Below, in pieces: positions 53,201 through 61,421 of a stretch of DNA of 64,000 nt. The position numbers and the translations under genes were made by a program. The notes beneath the pieces are model-generated. The model ran no database searches. It was not told the DNA's origin and saw only the letters and a list, made by a program, of their open reading frames with translations. How positions within the stretch are numbered: position 1 is the first letter of the stretch; each line of letters begins with the position of its first letter. The DNA is from an uncultured Eubacteriales bacterium (GTDB lineage: Bacteria; Bacillota; Clostridia; Peptostreptococcales; Anaerovoracaceae): contig UQOC01000004.1 of the NCBI GenBank assembly GCA_900542565.1, positions 7,722 through 71,721 of the forward strand, read 5' to 3'.

Positions 53201-53664
53201 AGATTTTCCTCCTTTTCATCGCTTAGCATATCCCGCAGAAAAGCGATATTGCGCAGTACGGTATCTCCGGGCACCAAAGCGATACCGGCGCTTTCCGGGT
53301 TTTCGTCTCCCAGTACCACAAGAAGATCTCCCTGCTTGATATGGAAAAGGTCCCGTGCTTTTTTGGGAAGAACGATCTGCCCTCGCTCTCCCACTTTAAC
53401 CGTACCAAAAAGATGCTTGCCTCGCGGCGGTATGGGCATATGCTCTTGCTCTTGGTCGTAGTGGATAAGGGTATCCACCGAGACATCGTAAAGCTCTGCC
53501 AAAGCATCGCAGTTAAGGATATCGGGAACCGTTTCACCCGACTCCCACTTTGCCACGGCCTGCCGGGTCACGCCGACTTTTTCCGCCACTTCTTCCTGGG
53601 AATATTTATGATACTGCCGCAGCGCAGTTAAATTCCGAGAAATCATATTTGTTTGTTTTTTCAT
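53197..53664 (-). CDS. XRE-family regulator with C-terminal AbrB-like domain
   Basis: The N-terminal helix-turn-helix is LTALRQYHKYSQEEVAEKVG, VTRQAVAKWESGETVPD (12-50). The second half is a SpoVT/AbrB swapped-hairpin domain: GTVKVGERGQIVLPKKARDL (from about 86) and GDLLVVLGDE. Such a two-DNA-binding-domain fusion commonly precedes ABC-2 exporters in Clostridia. GGAGG lies ten bases upstream, and a TATAAT box is found at 53688-53693 on the minus strand. It likely represses its own operon. Confidence 0.9.
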   Translation of the reverse strand: MKKQTNMISRNLTALRQYHKYSQEEVAEKVGVTRQAVAKWESGETVPDILNCDALAELYDVSVDTLIHYDQEQEHMPIPPRGKHLFGTVKVGERGQIVLPKKARDLFHIKQGDLLVVLGDENPESAGIALVPGDTVLRNIAFLRDMLSDEKEENL

Positions 53665-53780
53665 GTATTTCCAGCCTCCTTGCTCATATTATATCGCATT
53701 CTTTCCGGATTTCTACCAACAGACGCTGACAAAAAGTGTTCGGATTGGTTGCGTGCTTTCAATAACACTTTATTTGTATA

Positions 53781-53810
53781 TTGACAATACAGTATGACAT
53801 ACAGTATAAT
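53781..53810 (+). promoter_or_regulatory. Promoter of the PadR-HAAS operon
   Basis: TTGACA (53781-53786), 18-bp spacer, TATAAT (53805-53810). The direct repeat ATACAGTAT (53788-53796 and 53800-53808) fills the spacer and could bind PadR. Confidence 0.75.
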
Positions 53811-53830
53811 GACATTAGGAGGTGACGCTG

Positions 53831-54175
53831 ATGGGAGAAGAAAAAGATTTATTATCCTCTTTGCTTTTGGAGCTTCGCAGAGGCACACTGACAATTAGCG
53901 TACTCAGCCAGATGAAAGAACCGAAGTATGGGTATGCTTTGGTACAGAGCTTGGAAGAAAAAGGCGTTGCCATTGACCCCAACACCTTGTATCCTCTCCT
54001 TCGCCGGCTTGAGAATCAGGGGCTTTTGGAAAGCAAGTGGGAAACCGGTGGCGCAAAACCGAGAAAGTATTATCAGCGGACAACATACGGAACGGAAATT
54101 TATGAGAAGCTGAAAGCATACTGGCAAAACTTATCTGCCGGAATGGAACGGTTATTGAGGGAGGAAGAATCATGA
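53831..54175 (+). CDS. PadR-family transcriptional regulator
   Basis: A compact winged-helix protein of 114 residues (LRRGTLTISVLSQMKEPKYG, IDPNTLYPLLRRLENQGLL, YYQRTTYGTEI) of the PadR s2 type with one C-terminal helix. The ATG at 53831 is eight bases behind AGGAGGTGA; an earlier GTG overlaps that site. It overlaps the next gene by four bases (ATGA), the usual PadR-HAAS pair. Confidence 0.93.
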   Translation: MGEEKDLLSSLLLELRRGTLTISVLSQMKEPKYGYALVQSLEEKGVAIDPNTLYPLLRRLENQGLLESKWETGGAKPRKYYQRTTYGTEIYEKLKAYWQNLSAGMERLLREEES

Positions 54176-55287
54176 CGCCAAATGGAAAGGAATATATGGA
54201 TCGATATATTTATCAGGTAATTCGCCGGCTTCCCAAAGCTCAGCGAGATGAAGTGCGTATGGAGCTGGAAGAGCTGATCAGCGATATGTATACGGATAAA
54301 GGCTCTATGGAAGAGGTTCTGACTGAACTCGGCGATCCTGCTGAATTCGCAAAACAATATCAGAGCGACCAAAGATATCTGATAGGCCCGGAATACTTTG
54401 ACACCTATCTGTGGTTTGTTAAAGTCGTCTTAATCTGTGCTGCCATACCGATTTTGGCTATTTCCCTGATCAATGCAATAGGAGAAATACCTACGATTAC
54501 CGCGCAGAACTCTACTTCTGTTATTATCCGAGCCATTGTAGACGGTCTGATCACCGGAATTACTGATGCTGTTCTGTCCTGTGTGTCCGCATTCGGTGCA
54601 GTGACCTTGACTTTTGCCATTATGGAACGGAAGAAGGTTCAATTCGAGCTGAAAAAGGCAGAAAAATGGTCCTTAGAAAGTCTGTCGGGAGAAAGCAAAA
54701 CTCCAACTTCCCGCTCCCGCTGGACGCCAAAATTCTTAGAGCCTGTACCCGATAAAAAAGCAATCATAAGTCGGGGTGACAGCATTGTAGGCATTATATT
54801 TATCGTTATTTTTAGCGTACTGCTGATTTTTGCCCCTCACTTCTTTGCTGCGTTCTTTACAGAAGACGAAACCGTAATGACTGTGCCCATTTTCAATCTG
54901 GAACAATGGGGCATCGTTCTTCCCGCCTTTATACTGAGTCTGCTGATCGGTCTCGCAGACGAGATATTACGCTTGATTGTCGGTGTCTACTGCAGACTGG
55001 TAATGATCAGTAATATCGTGTGCGGAGTCCTTCAAATTGTATTGAGCATCGTTGTGTTAAAGGTTTTACCCATTTGGAATCCGAATTTTGCACTTGAGAT
55101 TGAACGGGTATTAGGCGATAATGTAGATACGGGAGCAAAATTTCTCACCTACTGGAACGCTGATATGGTATCCAATGGACTGCTTATCTTCATCGTGGCA
55201 ATTACCATATTCGAGATAAGCGTAACGACCTACAAAACGCTCCGCTACGGTGCTTCCGTAAAAAAACGGATGAATCAGTTCTTCTAA
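54172..55287 (+). CDS. HAAS-domain membrane protein
   Basis: The N-terminal 75 residues are a HAAS-type helical domain (YIYQVIRRLPKAQRDEVRME, LTELGDPAEFAKQY), found fused to or beside membrane proteins controlled by PadR. Six or so hydrophobic segments follow in two blocks (about 80-160 and 200-360). It is inferred to be a sensor or transport-like membrane protein whose level is set by PadR. The frame after its stop continues into a fossil gene. Confidence 0.82.
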   Translation: MTPNGKEYMDRYIYQVIRRLPKAQRDEVRMELEELISDMYTDKGSMEEVLTELGDPAEFAKQYQSDQRYLIGPEYFDTYLWFVKVVLICAAIPILAISLINAIGEIPTITAQNSTSVIIRAIVDGLITGITDAVLSCVSAFGAVTLTFAIMERKKVQFELKKAEKWSLESLSGESKTPTSRSRWTPKFLEPVPDKKAIISRGDSIVGIIFIVIFSVLLIFAPHFFAAFFTEDETVMTVPIFNLEQWGIVLPAFILSLLIGLADEILRLIVGVYCRLVMISNIVCGVLQIVLSIVVLKVLPIWNPNFALEIERVLGDNVDTGAKFLTYWNADMVSNGLLIFIVAITIFEISVTTYKTLRYGASVKKRMNQFF

Positions 55288-55413
55288 AAATCGTGGTCTT
55301 CAGAACATTATGATTTAGAAGCAATAACGCTTGTTATCTGTGTGCTTTACAGCATTGTCGTCAGCATTTTGGTATACCGCCTTGCGCCGAAAACATTTAG
55401 ATTGAGAACATAA
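55288..55413 (+). pseudogene. 3' remnant of a membrane-protein gene
   Basis: Directly after the HAAS stop, in the same frame, sequence reads HYDLEAITLVICVLYSIVVS and ends YRLAPKTFRLRT-stop, a last membrane helix with basic tail. There is no start codon or ribosome binding site. Probably the end of a deleted permease that once followed the PadR-HAAS pair. Confidence 0.45.
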
Positions 55414-55464
55414 CGGGACGGCTTTGCTGTCAGAAATCCATAGAAAGAAACGGAGGATTTATTT

Positions 55465-55659
55465 ATGAGAAAGTGTCTCAGATGTGGAACGGAAATGAAA
55501 GAAAACTGCGCCATCAAGGTAGAAGGCGCAGGATACGGAATTATAATGTCATCGGACGAAAACAAGCTGTTCGGCGGCAGGATCGGCAAGCCGAAGGTAG
55601 CAATCTGTCCGAAGTGCGGCGAAGTTTCCATCTATGTCGAAGATGTAGAAAAGCTATGA
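55465..55659 (+). CDS. Small zinc-ribbon protein
   Basis: 64 residues with CLRCGTEM and CPKCGEVS as zinc ligands around a Gly-rich middle (GAGYGIIMSSDENKLFGG). CGGAGG lies nine bases before the ATG. Similar small proteins are labelled nucleic-acid-binding in other genomes without proof. Confidence 0.75.
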   Translation: MRKCLRCGTEMKENCAIKVEGAGYGIIMSSDENKLFGGRIGKPKVAICPKCGEVSIYVEDVEKL

Positions 55660-55677
55660 TCTACGAAAGGGACAGCG

Positions 55678-55768
55678 ATGAAAATAGAGATTTATGTTGC
55701 TTATGCCTGCGCCGCAAGACCTTGTTACCGGAGATCTGAGTAAGATAAAGACTATAAGCGAGAAGTAA
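55678..55768 (+). pseudogene. Internally deleted copy of the flavoredoxin-like gene
   Basis: The leader GAAAGG-ACAGCG and the codons MKIEI equal the start of the gene at 56570 (one base different in the leader). After 15 coding bases the sequence jumps to the 3' part (MPAPQDLVTGD, against IPAPQDLVTGE), shifted in frame, and stops at 55768. About 190 codons are missing. It is a deletion fossil of a duplicated gene. Confidence 0.75.
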
Positions 55769-55784
55769 TTTACGGAGGTTCAAT

Positions 55785-56552
55785 ATGATCGTAAAAAATC
55801 AATACCCCATATGTGAATTTAATACCAATAAAAATCCCATCATTCATCCGACAAGCTTTCTGCCGGAAAGTCTCCCGAAAAAATGTGTGATCACCTACTT
55901 GAGGAAGGAATTAGAGCGATTTGTAGAAGAAAATAAGCTTCCGATCATTGGTCACCTTAACTCGGAGGTATTTGATATACCGATTTACGAATACGCAAAC
56001 GATACAGACAGACTTTGCATTACAATGGCGCTTTGCGGTGGACCGGGCGCAGCAGTAGCACTTGAAGAATTGCACGCAATGGGATGTGAAACATTTATCG
56101 TCTGTGGCGGAGCAGGAGCCTTAACCAATGACAGCAAGGTTGGGGAGATCATTGTTCCTGTCTCTGCGGTTCGGGATGAGGGGACCTCTTATCATTACTT
56201 AGAACCTTCCCGTGAAATAGAATGCCATAAAGAGATCATTGAGAAAGTCGTTTCATGCTTAAAAGAAATGGAAGTTCCATTCAAAACAGGAAAGACATGG
56301 ACAATCGACGCCATATACCGAGAAACTCCAGATATGATTGAACGCAGACGAAACGAAGGGTGTATAACGGTTGAAATGGAAGCAGCGGCCTTTTTTGCTG
56401 TATCTCACTATTATCATATTCCACTTGCACAGTTATTATATGCAGGTGATGATGTAAGCGGTGAGGAGTGGGATTCTCGAAACTGGAATACACAAAAGAA
56501 TATACGATATGAATTGCTTCGCATTGCAATCGAAATTGTAAAAAAACTGTAA
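55785..56552 (+). CDS. Nucleoside phosphorylase (uridine phosphorylase-like)
   Basis: PNP/UDP phosphorylase fold: MALCGGPGAAVALEELHAMG, FIVCGGAGALTND, then VEMEAAAFFAVSHY with the ribose-binding Met-Glu, and DDVSGEEWD near the end. It splits nucleosides with phosphate. Substrate choice cannot be set by eye. 255 residues; ACGGAGG precedes the ATG. It lies between the flavoredoxin fossil and the intact flavoredoxin-like gene, three bases before the latter's leader. Confidence 0.9.
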   Translation: MIVKNQYPICEFNTNKNPIIHPTSFLPESLPKKCVITYLRKELERFVEENKLPIIGHLNSEVFDIPIYEYANDTDRLCITMALCGGPGAAVALEELHAMGCETFIVCGGAGALTNDSKVGEIIVPVSAVRDEGTSYHYLEPSREIECHKEIIEKVVSCLKEMEVPFKTGKTWTIDAIYRETPDMIERRRNEGCITVEMEAAAFFAVSHYYHIPLAQLLYAGDDVSGEEWDSRNWNTQKNIRYELLRIAIEIVKKL

Positions 56553-56569
56553 TTATGAAAGGTACAGCG

Positions 56570-57217
56570 ATGAAGATAGAGATTGAAAAGGATTTCCCAC
56601 AGTATTTTAAACCTGCCTATCCGGAGGAATTTGAACTATTTTCCCATTTTGAAGTAACGGCAGGAATACCGACCGTTCTGTTTGCAATTACCACTTGGAA
56701 AGAAAACGGCAAGCCGAATGTATGCTTTCATTCTTGGAGCTGCTTCCACGGAGATAAGACAGCCTTCTTCGCCGTGATGGGTAACTTGTACCAACATACT
56801 CATACCTACGCCAATATCCAAAGGGAAAAATGCTTTTGCATTAACTTCCTTCCGATAAGCTATTATGATAATTTGGTAAACACCATTCATCACAACGAAA
56901 TAGACGATGACGAATTTGCGGCAGGAGGCTTTTCGATTGCCAATGCCAAAACGATTCACGCACCTGTAATCAATGAGGCGTTTCTCAGTATGGAATGTAC
57001 TTTGAAAGAGATACAGGATTTAAGCGGCGCTGGAATTACTGCTATGGTGATCGGGCAGGTGCAGCACATTTCTGTTGAGGAAGCATATGCACAGGGGTAT
57101 GCACAGCGATATAGTAAGGACGGATTTATGATGTTGATTCCTGCACCACAAGACCTTGTTACCGGAGAGCCGAGTCAATCTGCGATTGCAACGGTACATA
57201 TCGAAAAATACGATTGA
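56570..57217 (+). CDS. Flavin reductase-like (flavoredoxin) FMN-binding protein
   Basis: 215 residues with the split-barrel flavin pattern: GIPTVLFAITTWKENGKPNV, HSWSCFHGDKTAFFAVMG, TYANIQREKCFCINFLP, and a late GQVQHIS. Members bind FMN and reduce flavin or disulfide partners. The ATG at 56570 is preceded by GAAAGG; an ATG at 56555 lies before it. A deleted copy sits 0.8 kb upstream. Confidence 0.82.
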   Translation: MKIEIEKDFPQYFKPAYPEEFELFSHFEVTAGIPTVLFAITTWKENGKPNVCFHSWSCFHGDKTAFFAVMGNLYQHTHTYANIQREKCFCINFLPISYYDNLVNTIHHNEIDDDEFAAGGFSIANAKTIHAPVINEAFLSMECTLKEIQDLSGAGITAMVIGQVQHISVEEAYAQGYAQRYSKDGFMMLIPAPQDLVTGEPSQSAIATVHIEKYD

Positions 57218-57238
57218 TTTGGGGAAGGAAGTGTGAAA

Positions 57239-57634
57239 ATGGCGACTTCAAATATAAAAGCGCTGATCCCCGGCGAACTTCAAAAAGTGTGGGATCTGGT
57301 GTTGGATATTGAAAATTATGGAGCTTGGAGAAGCGATTTGAGCAAGGCAGAAGTTATCAGCGATAAGAAATTTATTGAATACACCAAAGATGGCTACCCG
57401 ACGACCTTTACCGTGACGCTTGTTGAGCCATACAGACGATGGGAATTTGATATGGAAAACAGCAATATGACAGGTCATTGGACTGGCATTTTCACTGCCA
57501 AAGGCGATGAAACAGAGATAGATTTTACGGAACAAGTAAAAGCGAAGAAATGGCTGCTGAAGCCTTTTGTGAAATCGTATTTGAGAAAGCAGCAGACACA
57601 GTTTGTTGCGGATATAATGAAAAATTTTTCGTAA
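57239..57634 (+). CDS. SRPBCC-family protein
   Basis: 131 residues with the START/Bet v1-like pattern: an N-terminal strand, VWDLVLDIENYGAWRSDLSK, a run of strands (FTVTLVEPYRRWEFDME, HWTGIFTAKGDETEIDFTEQ) and a long C-terminal helix. The fold encloses a hydrophobic ligand cavity; no specific ligand can be named. AAGGAAG is eight bases upstream of the ATG. Confidence 0.85.
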   Translation: MATSNIKALIPGELQKVWDLVLDIENYGAWRSDLSKAEVISDKKFIEYTKDGYPTTFTVTLVEPYRRWEFDMENSNMTGHWTGIFTAKGDETEIDFTEQVKAKKWLLKPFVKSYLRKQQTQFVADIMKNFS

Positions 57635-57662
57635 AGACTTACACATAGGAAGGCGGTTTGTT

Positions 57663-57845
57663 ATGAAGAAGTATGAATATATGACAGTTGATTTAAGCGC
57701 AGAGCCATCATTTAATGTTCATATTAAGCTGGAGCGGTATATTGAGAAACTCAACGAATATGGAAAACAGGGTTGGCGTTTGATTTCCGGAACTGATGAC
57801 TGGAAGTATTCGATCTTTGAGCGAGAAATTGATGATGAAGAATAA
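57663..57845 (+). CDS. DUF4177-like small protein
   Basis: 60 residues, start KKYEYMTVDL, then YIEKLNEYGKQGWRLISGTD and FEREI, the pattern of DUF4177 (an alpha-beta mini-domain with the LN-x-YG-x-QGW phrase). Function unknown. GGAAGG lies upstream. Confidence 0.75.
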   Translation: MKKYEYMTVDLSAEPSFNVHIKLERYIEKLNEYGKQGWRLISGTDDWKYSIFEREIDDEE

Positions 57846-57866
57846 TAGACAGGAGGCGTATAACCT

Positions 57867-58199
57867 ATGAAAGATATGATCGGATACTGCGGACTGGACT
57901 GCGAAAAATGCGACGCATACATAGCGACCGTCAATGACGATCAGGCTTTGCGGGAGAAAACTGCGAAGCTGTGGGCAGAGTTAAACAACGCCCCGATTCT
58001 TCCAGAGCATATTAACTGCGAAGGCTGCCGTATGAATGGGGCAAAAACGGTATTTTGTGATAGCCTGTGCGGGATTCGGAAGTGTGCGTTAAATAAAGGT
58101 GTTTCCACCTGCGGAGACTGCCCGGATTTAGAAACCTGCCCGACTGTTGGGGCAATCCTCGAAAATAATCCGGCTGCTTTGGATAATTTGAAAGGGTAA
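57867..58199 (+). CDS. DUF3795 Cys-rich protein
   Basis: 110 residues starting IGYCGLDCEKCDAYIA, followed by INCEGCRM, CDSLCGIRKCAL and CGDCPDLETCP. The twelve ordered Cys residues are the mark of DUF3795 and imply one or more bound metals or iron-sulfur clusters. Role unknown. CAGGAGG precedes the start. Confidence 0.9.
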   Translation: MKDMIGYCGLDCEKCDAYIATVNDDQALREKTAKLWAELNNAPILPEHINCEGCRMNGAKTVFCDSLCGIRKCALNKGVSTCGDCPDLETCPTVGAILENNPAALDNLKG

Positions 58200-58207
58200 T
58201 ATACATA

Positions 58208-58831
58208 ATGGAAAATTTCATAGCACATTTGAAAGAAGTTATACCTGAAAAAGATAGTCTAAAACTCGTGAAAAAGGAAGCTGAAAATTATTACAAGCAG
58301 CATTCGCTTGATGAATGTTTCGCTACGGGATTGGAATTATATCAGTCGGAAAATTTTCAGATACAGGAAGTCGGTGTTTTCTTGGTAGGATATGCAGCCT
58401 GCAAAAATACAAGCGCATTATCATTTCTGAAAGATACCGTGAGTCAGCACAAAAGCTGGAAGGTGCAGGAAATTCTTGCAATGGCATTTGATAATTACTG
58501 CAAAATTATTGGATATGAAACAGCGATTCCGGTTATTAAGGAATGGCTAAAAAGTGATTGTGCTAATACAAGGAGAGCTGTATCAGAAGGATTGAGAATT
58601 TGGACAAGCCGCCCTTATTTTAAGGAGCATCCGCAGATGGCAATACAGTTTTTATCTTCTCTCAAAGATGATGAAAGCGAGTATGTACGAAAATCAATAG
58701 GAAATGCTTTGAAAGATATAAGCAAAAAATATCCTGAACTGGTTTCCAATGAACTGAAGCAATGGGATTTATCGTCAAAAGAAATAAAACAGGTACATAA
58801 ATTAGCAAGTGCTTATCTGAACAAGTCATAA
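58208..58831 (+). CDS. HEAT-repeat protein related to DNA alkylation repair (AlkD-like)
   Basis: 207 residues of helical pairs (FQIQEVGVFLVGYAACKN, WKVQEILAMAFDNYCKIIG, DDESEYVRKSIGNALKDISK) with the phrase TRRAVSEGLRIWTSRPYF, as in AlkD/YhaZ-like glycosylases. The acidic catalytic residue of AlkD could not be verified by eye, so it may be a repair enzyme or a non-catalytic relative. It starts eight bases after the DUF3795 gene. Confidence 0.78.
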   Translation: MENFIAHLKEVIPEKDSLKLVKKEAENYYKQHSLDECFATGLELYQSENFQIQEVGVFLVGYAACKNTSALSFLKDTVSQHKSWKVQEILAMAFDNYCKIIGYETAIPVIKEWLKSDCANTRRAVSEGLRIWTSRPYFKEHPQMAIQFLSSLKDDESEYVRKSIGNALKDISKKYPELVSNELKQWDLSSKEIKQVHKLASAYLNKS

Positions 58832-58859
58832 ACAAATACTGTTATGCGGAGGGAACACA

Positions 58860-59273
58860 ATGCTTGAAAATACTCCTACTCAGTCAACTATGACTGAATT
58901 GCTCGGACAACCTTTGTTTGCAGTCTGGCAAGAGCTGTGTTCAGCGATTGATGAAAAATACGATATGGAACGGCTATGGAATACAGGCGGTAAGAACTGG
59001 GTTTATGAATATAAGTATCGCAGAGGCGGTAAAACGCTTTGCAGTCTATATGCGAAAAAGAATAGCCTTGGTTTTATGATTATCTTTGGAAAAGATGAAA
59101 GAGTAAAATTTGAGGAGATAAGGGAAACTCTTTCTGATCCCGTTTGCAGGCAATATGATGAAGCAACAACTTATCGTGACGGGAAATGGGTAATGTTTGA
59201 GCCGACTGATACTTATGAGTTCGATGACTATATGAAACTGTTGGCTATTAAAAGAAAGCCTAATCGGAAATAA
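58860..59273 (+). CDS. DUF3788 protein
   Basis: 137 residues with FAVWQELCSAIDEKYDMERL, GKNWVYEYKYRRGGKTLCSL, LGFMIIFGKDERVKFEEIR and a late DGKWVMFEP: the ordered blocks of DUF3788, a small alpha-beta protein of unknown function common in Clostridia. GGAGGG lies close to the start. Confidence 0.85.
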   Translation: MLENTPTQSTMTELLGQPLFAVWQELCSAIDEKYDMERLWNTGGKNWVYEYKYRRGGKTLCSLYAKKNSLGFMIIFGKDERVKFEEIRETLSDPVCRQYDEATTYRDGKWVMFEPTDTYEFDDYMKLLAIKRKPNRK

Positions 59274-59300
59274 CGATACTGTGTTTTGGAGAAAATTAGA

Positions 59301-59759
59301 ATGAAGTTGAAAAATCCTATGTTGGTAGTGACCGATATAGACAGATCAGTTGAATTTTATAAAAAAGTCTTTGGACTTCATATCATTATGGACTTTGGAG
59401 CAAATAAGACACTGACAGGTGGCTTAGCCCTGCAAACGGCTGAAACATATAAGGAATTTATTGGTACAAGTGACATTTCTTTTGGCGGCAACAACTTTGA
59501 GCTTTATTTTGAGGAAGATGACTTTGACAAGTTTACTGATAAGCTGAAGGAATATGATATTGAATATGTCCACCCGATTATGGAACATTCTTGGGGGCAG
59601 CGAGTCGTTCGCTTCTATGATCCGGATAAGCATATTATCGAAGTCGGAGAGAATATGAAGGTCGTATGCAAGCGCTTTTTGGATAGTGGAATGACGCCGG
59701 AACAGGTTGCAAAGCGAATGGATGTACCTATGAAATTTGTTAATGCCTGTATGCGGTAA
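59301..59759 (+). CDS. VOC-family (glyoxalase/bleomycin resistance fold) protein with C-terminal helix
   Basis: First module LKNPMLVVTDIDRSVEFYKK, second YVHPIMEHSWGQRVVRFYDP with HIIEVGE, the paired beta-alpha-beta units of the VOC fold; Glu and His ligands for a metal are plausible. The last 30 residues form helices (MTPEQVAKRMDVPMKFVNAC). ATG 59301 was preferred over TTG 59286 because GGAG lies nine bases before it. Confidence 0.85.
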   Translation: MKLKNPMLVVTDIDRSVEFYKKVFGLHIIMDFGANKTLTGGLALQTAETYKEFIGTSDISFGGNNFELYFEEDDFDKFTDKLKEYDIEYVHPIMEHSWGQRVVRFYDPDKHIIEVGENMKVVCKRFLDSGMTPEQVAKRMDVPMKFVNACMR

Positions 59760-59790
59760 GGCTATTTTTTGACAAAGGAACGAGTAAAAT

Positions 59791-60318
59791 ATGAGCTACT
59801 CTATAAGGGAAATGCGAAAGGAAGAATATAGTCTGCTCAGTGATTTTTTGTACGAAGCAATTTATATTCCGGATGGTACGGCTGCGCCGCCTAAATCAGT
59901 GATAGCTTGTCCCGAATTGCAAGTATATATTGCAGACTTTGGAAACAGCAAACACGATAAGGCTTTGATTGCAGAAGTTGACGGCAATATTGTTGGAGCA
60001 ATATGGGCAAGAATTATGAACGATTACGGACATATTGATGATAATACTCCATCGCTTGCAATGTCTGTCCTTAAAGCGTACAGGGGTATGGGAATCGGAA
60101 CTTCATTACTCACGCAAATGATGTCAACGGAAAAAGCTGCCGGTTATGCGAAGCTTTCTTTATCTGTTCAAAAGGACAATTATGCAGTAAAGCTATATCG
60201 AAAAGCTGGCTTTATAGCGGTCAAAGAAACGGACGAGGAATACATTATGATCGTCAATCTAAATTCTATTTACAAAACGATCGTATTTGACTATAAAAAC
60301 GGTTTACCACGACTTTAG
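59791..60318 (+). CDS. GNAT-family N-acetyltransferase
   Basis: 175 residues with the acetyl-CoA site MSVLKAYRGMGIGTSLLTQM and the following KLSLSVQKDNYAVKLYRKAG, both characteristic of the family. The N-terminal part (YSLLSDFLYEAIYIPDG) is seen in a clostridial subgroup. Acceptor unknown. Confidence 0.9.
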   Translation: MSYSIREMRKEEYSLLSDFLYEAIYIPDGTAAPPKSVIACPELQVYIADFGNSKHDKALIAEVDGNIVGAIWARIMNDYGHIDDNTPSLAMSVLKAYRGMGIGTSLLTQMMSTEKAAGYAKLSLSVQKDNYAVKLYRKAGFIAVKETDEEYIMIVNLNSIYKTIVFDYKNGLPRL

Positions 60319-60365
60319 TAGAATACATAGATTAGAAAATTTGTATTTCTCAAGGAGGGTTTACA

Positions 60366-60620
60366 ATGAAATGTATAAAATGCCATAACACACTACACAC
60401 GGAAACTGGCGGATTTTCTATGACCATCAACGGAAAAACTATAAAAGTCATAAACGCACCTGTATTACATTGCAAGAACTGTAATTCGGTAATTATTAGC
60501 GATGAAGTAAAAGAAAAGGCAAAAGAATTTTCAAAAGTGTATTTATATCCAGACAATACTCTTGATTACGCAGAATGTGAAGCTGGAACGATGATGTCGG
60601 TAATGAATTTACTGTTTTGA
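60366..60620 (+). CDS. YgiT-type zinc-finger protein
   Basis: 84 residues: CIKCHNTL and CKNCNSVI form a zinc site, and the stretch TINGKTIKVINAPVLHCKNC is typical of the MqsA/YgiT antitoxin N-domain. The DNA-binding HTH domain of MqsA is absent and no toxin gene is adjacent, so an antitoxin role is doubtful. AAGGAGGG lies upstream. Confidence 0.78.
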   Translation: MKCIKCHNTLHTETGGFSMTINGKTIKVINAPVLHCKNCNSVIISDEVKEKAKEFSKVYLYPDNTLDYAECEAGTMMSVMNLLF

Positions 60621-60694
60621 TGATGACAAAATCCTAAGTTGTTGAACAGGAAGATATATGTGATAACATATTGGACTGATAAGGAGTAAGCAAA

Positions 60695-61333
60695 ATGGCT
60701 TTTGATTACAAGAAAGAATACAAGGAATTTTATATGCCGAAGAACAAGCCCGGTATCATCGAGATTCCAAAAATGAACTACATCGCAGTCCGTGGCAAAG
60801 GCAATCCCAATGAGGAAAACGGAGAATACAAAAGCTCAATCGCCTTGCTGTACGGCATTGCCTTTACCATAAAGATGAGCTACAAGGGGACACATAAGAT
60901 CGAGGGCTTCTTTGAATATGTCGTGCCGCCCCTTGAGGGACTTTGGTGGCAGGAAAACACACGAGGACTTGATTACGCCAGAAAAGAAGATATGCACTTT
61001 ATCTCTATGATCCGGCTGCCGGATTTTGTAACGAAGGAAGATTTTGAGTGGGCAGTTCAGGAAGCGACGAAAAAGAAAAAACAAGATTTTTCCAAAGTTG
61101 AGTTCTTTCCCTATGATGAGGGACTATGCGTCCAGTGTATGCACATCGGCTCTTATGACGATGAGCCTGCCACCGTTGATCTCATGCACGACTATATGAA
61201 AGCCAACGGGTACGAACTGGATATTACCGATACAAGATTCCACCACGAAATCTATCTGAGCGATCCGAGAAAATGCCATGTGAGCAGGCTTAAAACGGTG
61301 GTACGCCACCCGGTCAGGAAAGCTGCCCATTGA
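60695..61333 (+). CDS. GyrI-like small-molecule-binding protein
   Basis: 212 residues with PGIIEIPKMNYIAVRGKGNP at the start, FEYVVPPLEGLWW and a late LCVQCMHIGSYDDEPATVDL and FHHEIYLSDPRK. This is the GyrI-like SBR domain alone, without a DNA-binding part, which may bind or hydrolyse hydrophobic toxic compounds. Last gene of the plus-strand cassette run; a bidirectional terminator follows. Confidence 0.88.
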   Translation: MAFDYKKEYKEFYMPKNKPGIIEIPKMNYIAVRGKGNPNEENGEYKSSIALLYGIAFTIKMSYKGTHKIEGFFEYVVPPLEGLWWQENTRGLDYARKEDMHFISMIRLPDFVTKEDFEWAVQEATKKKKQDFSKVEFFPYDEGLCVQCMHIGSYDDEPATVDLMHDYMKANGYELDITDTRFHHEIYLSDPRKCHVSRLKTVVRHPVRKAAH

Positions 61334-61362
61334 CAGATCATCTCGCTATACAAATAACGGCC

Positions 61363-61414
61363 AAAATGAAAAACGCAAGGCTTTAAAGCTGCAAGCCCTG
61401 CGTTTTTTCATTTT
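61363..61414. terminator. Bidirectional terminator
   Basis: Nearly perfect 21-bp stem (61363-61383 with 61393-61414) including AAAACGCA/TGCGTTTT. T-rich on both strands; it ends the GyrI-like gene and the convergent flavodoxin. Confidence 0.85.
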
Positions 61415-61421
61415 CCAGTTT

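Noticed and set aside
60366..60620. Toxin-antitoxin pair based on the YgiT zinc finger
   Set aside because: No toxin-sized partner of the MqsR or HigB type lies beside it and the DNA-binding part is missing.
55465..61333. Integron cassette array
   Set aside because: No integrase and no attC-like inverted repeats in the gaps between genes; spacing is too short for attC sites at several junctions.
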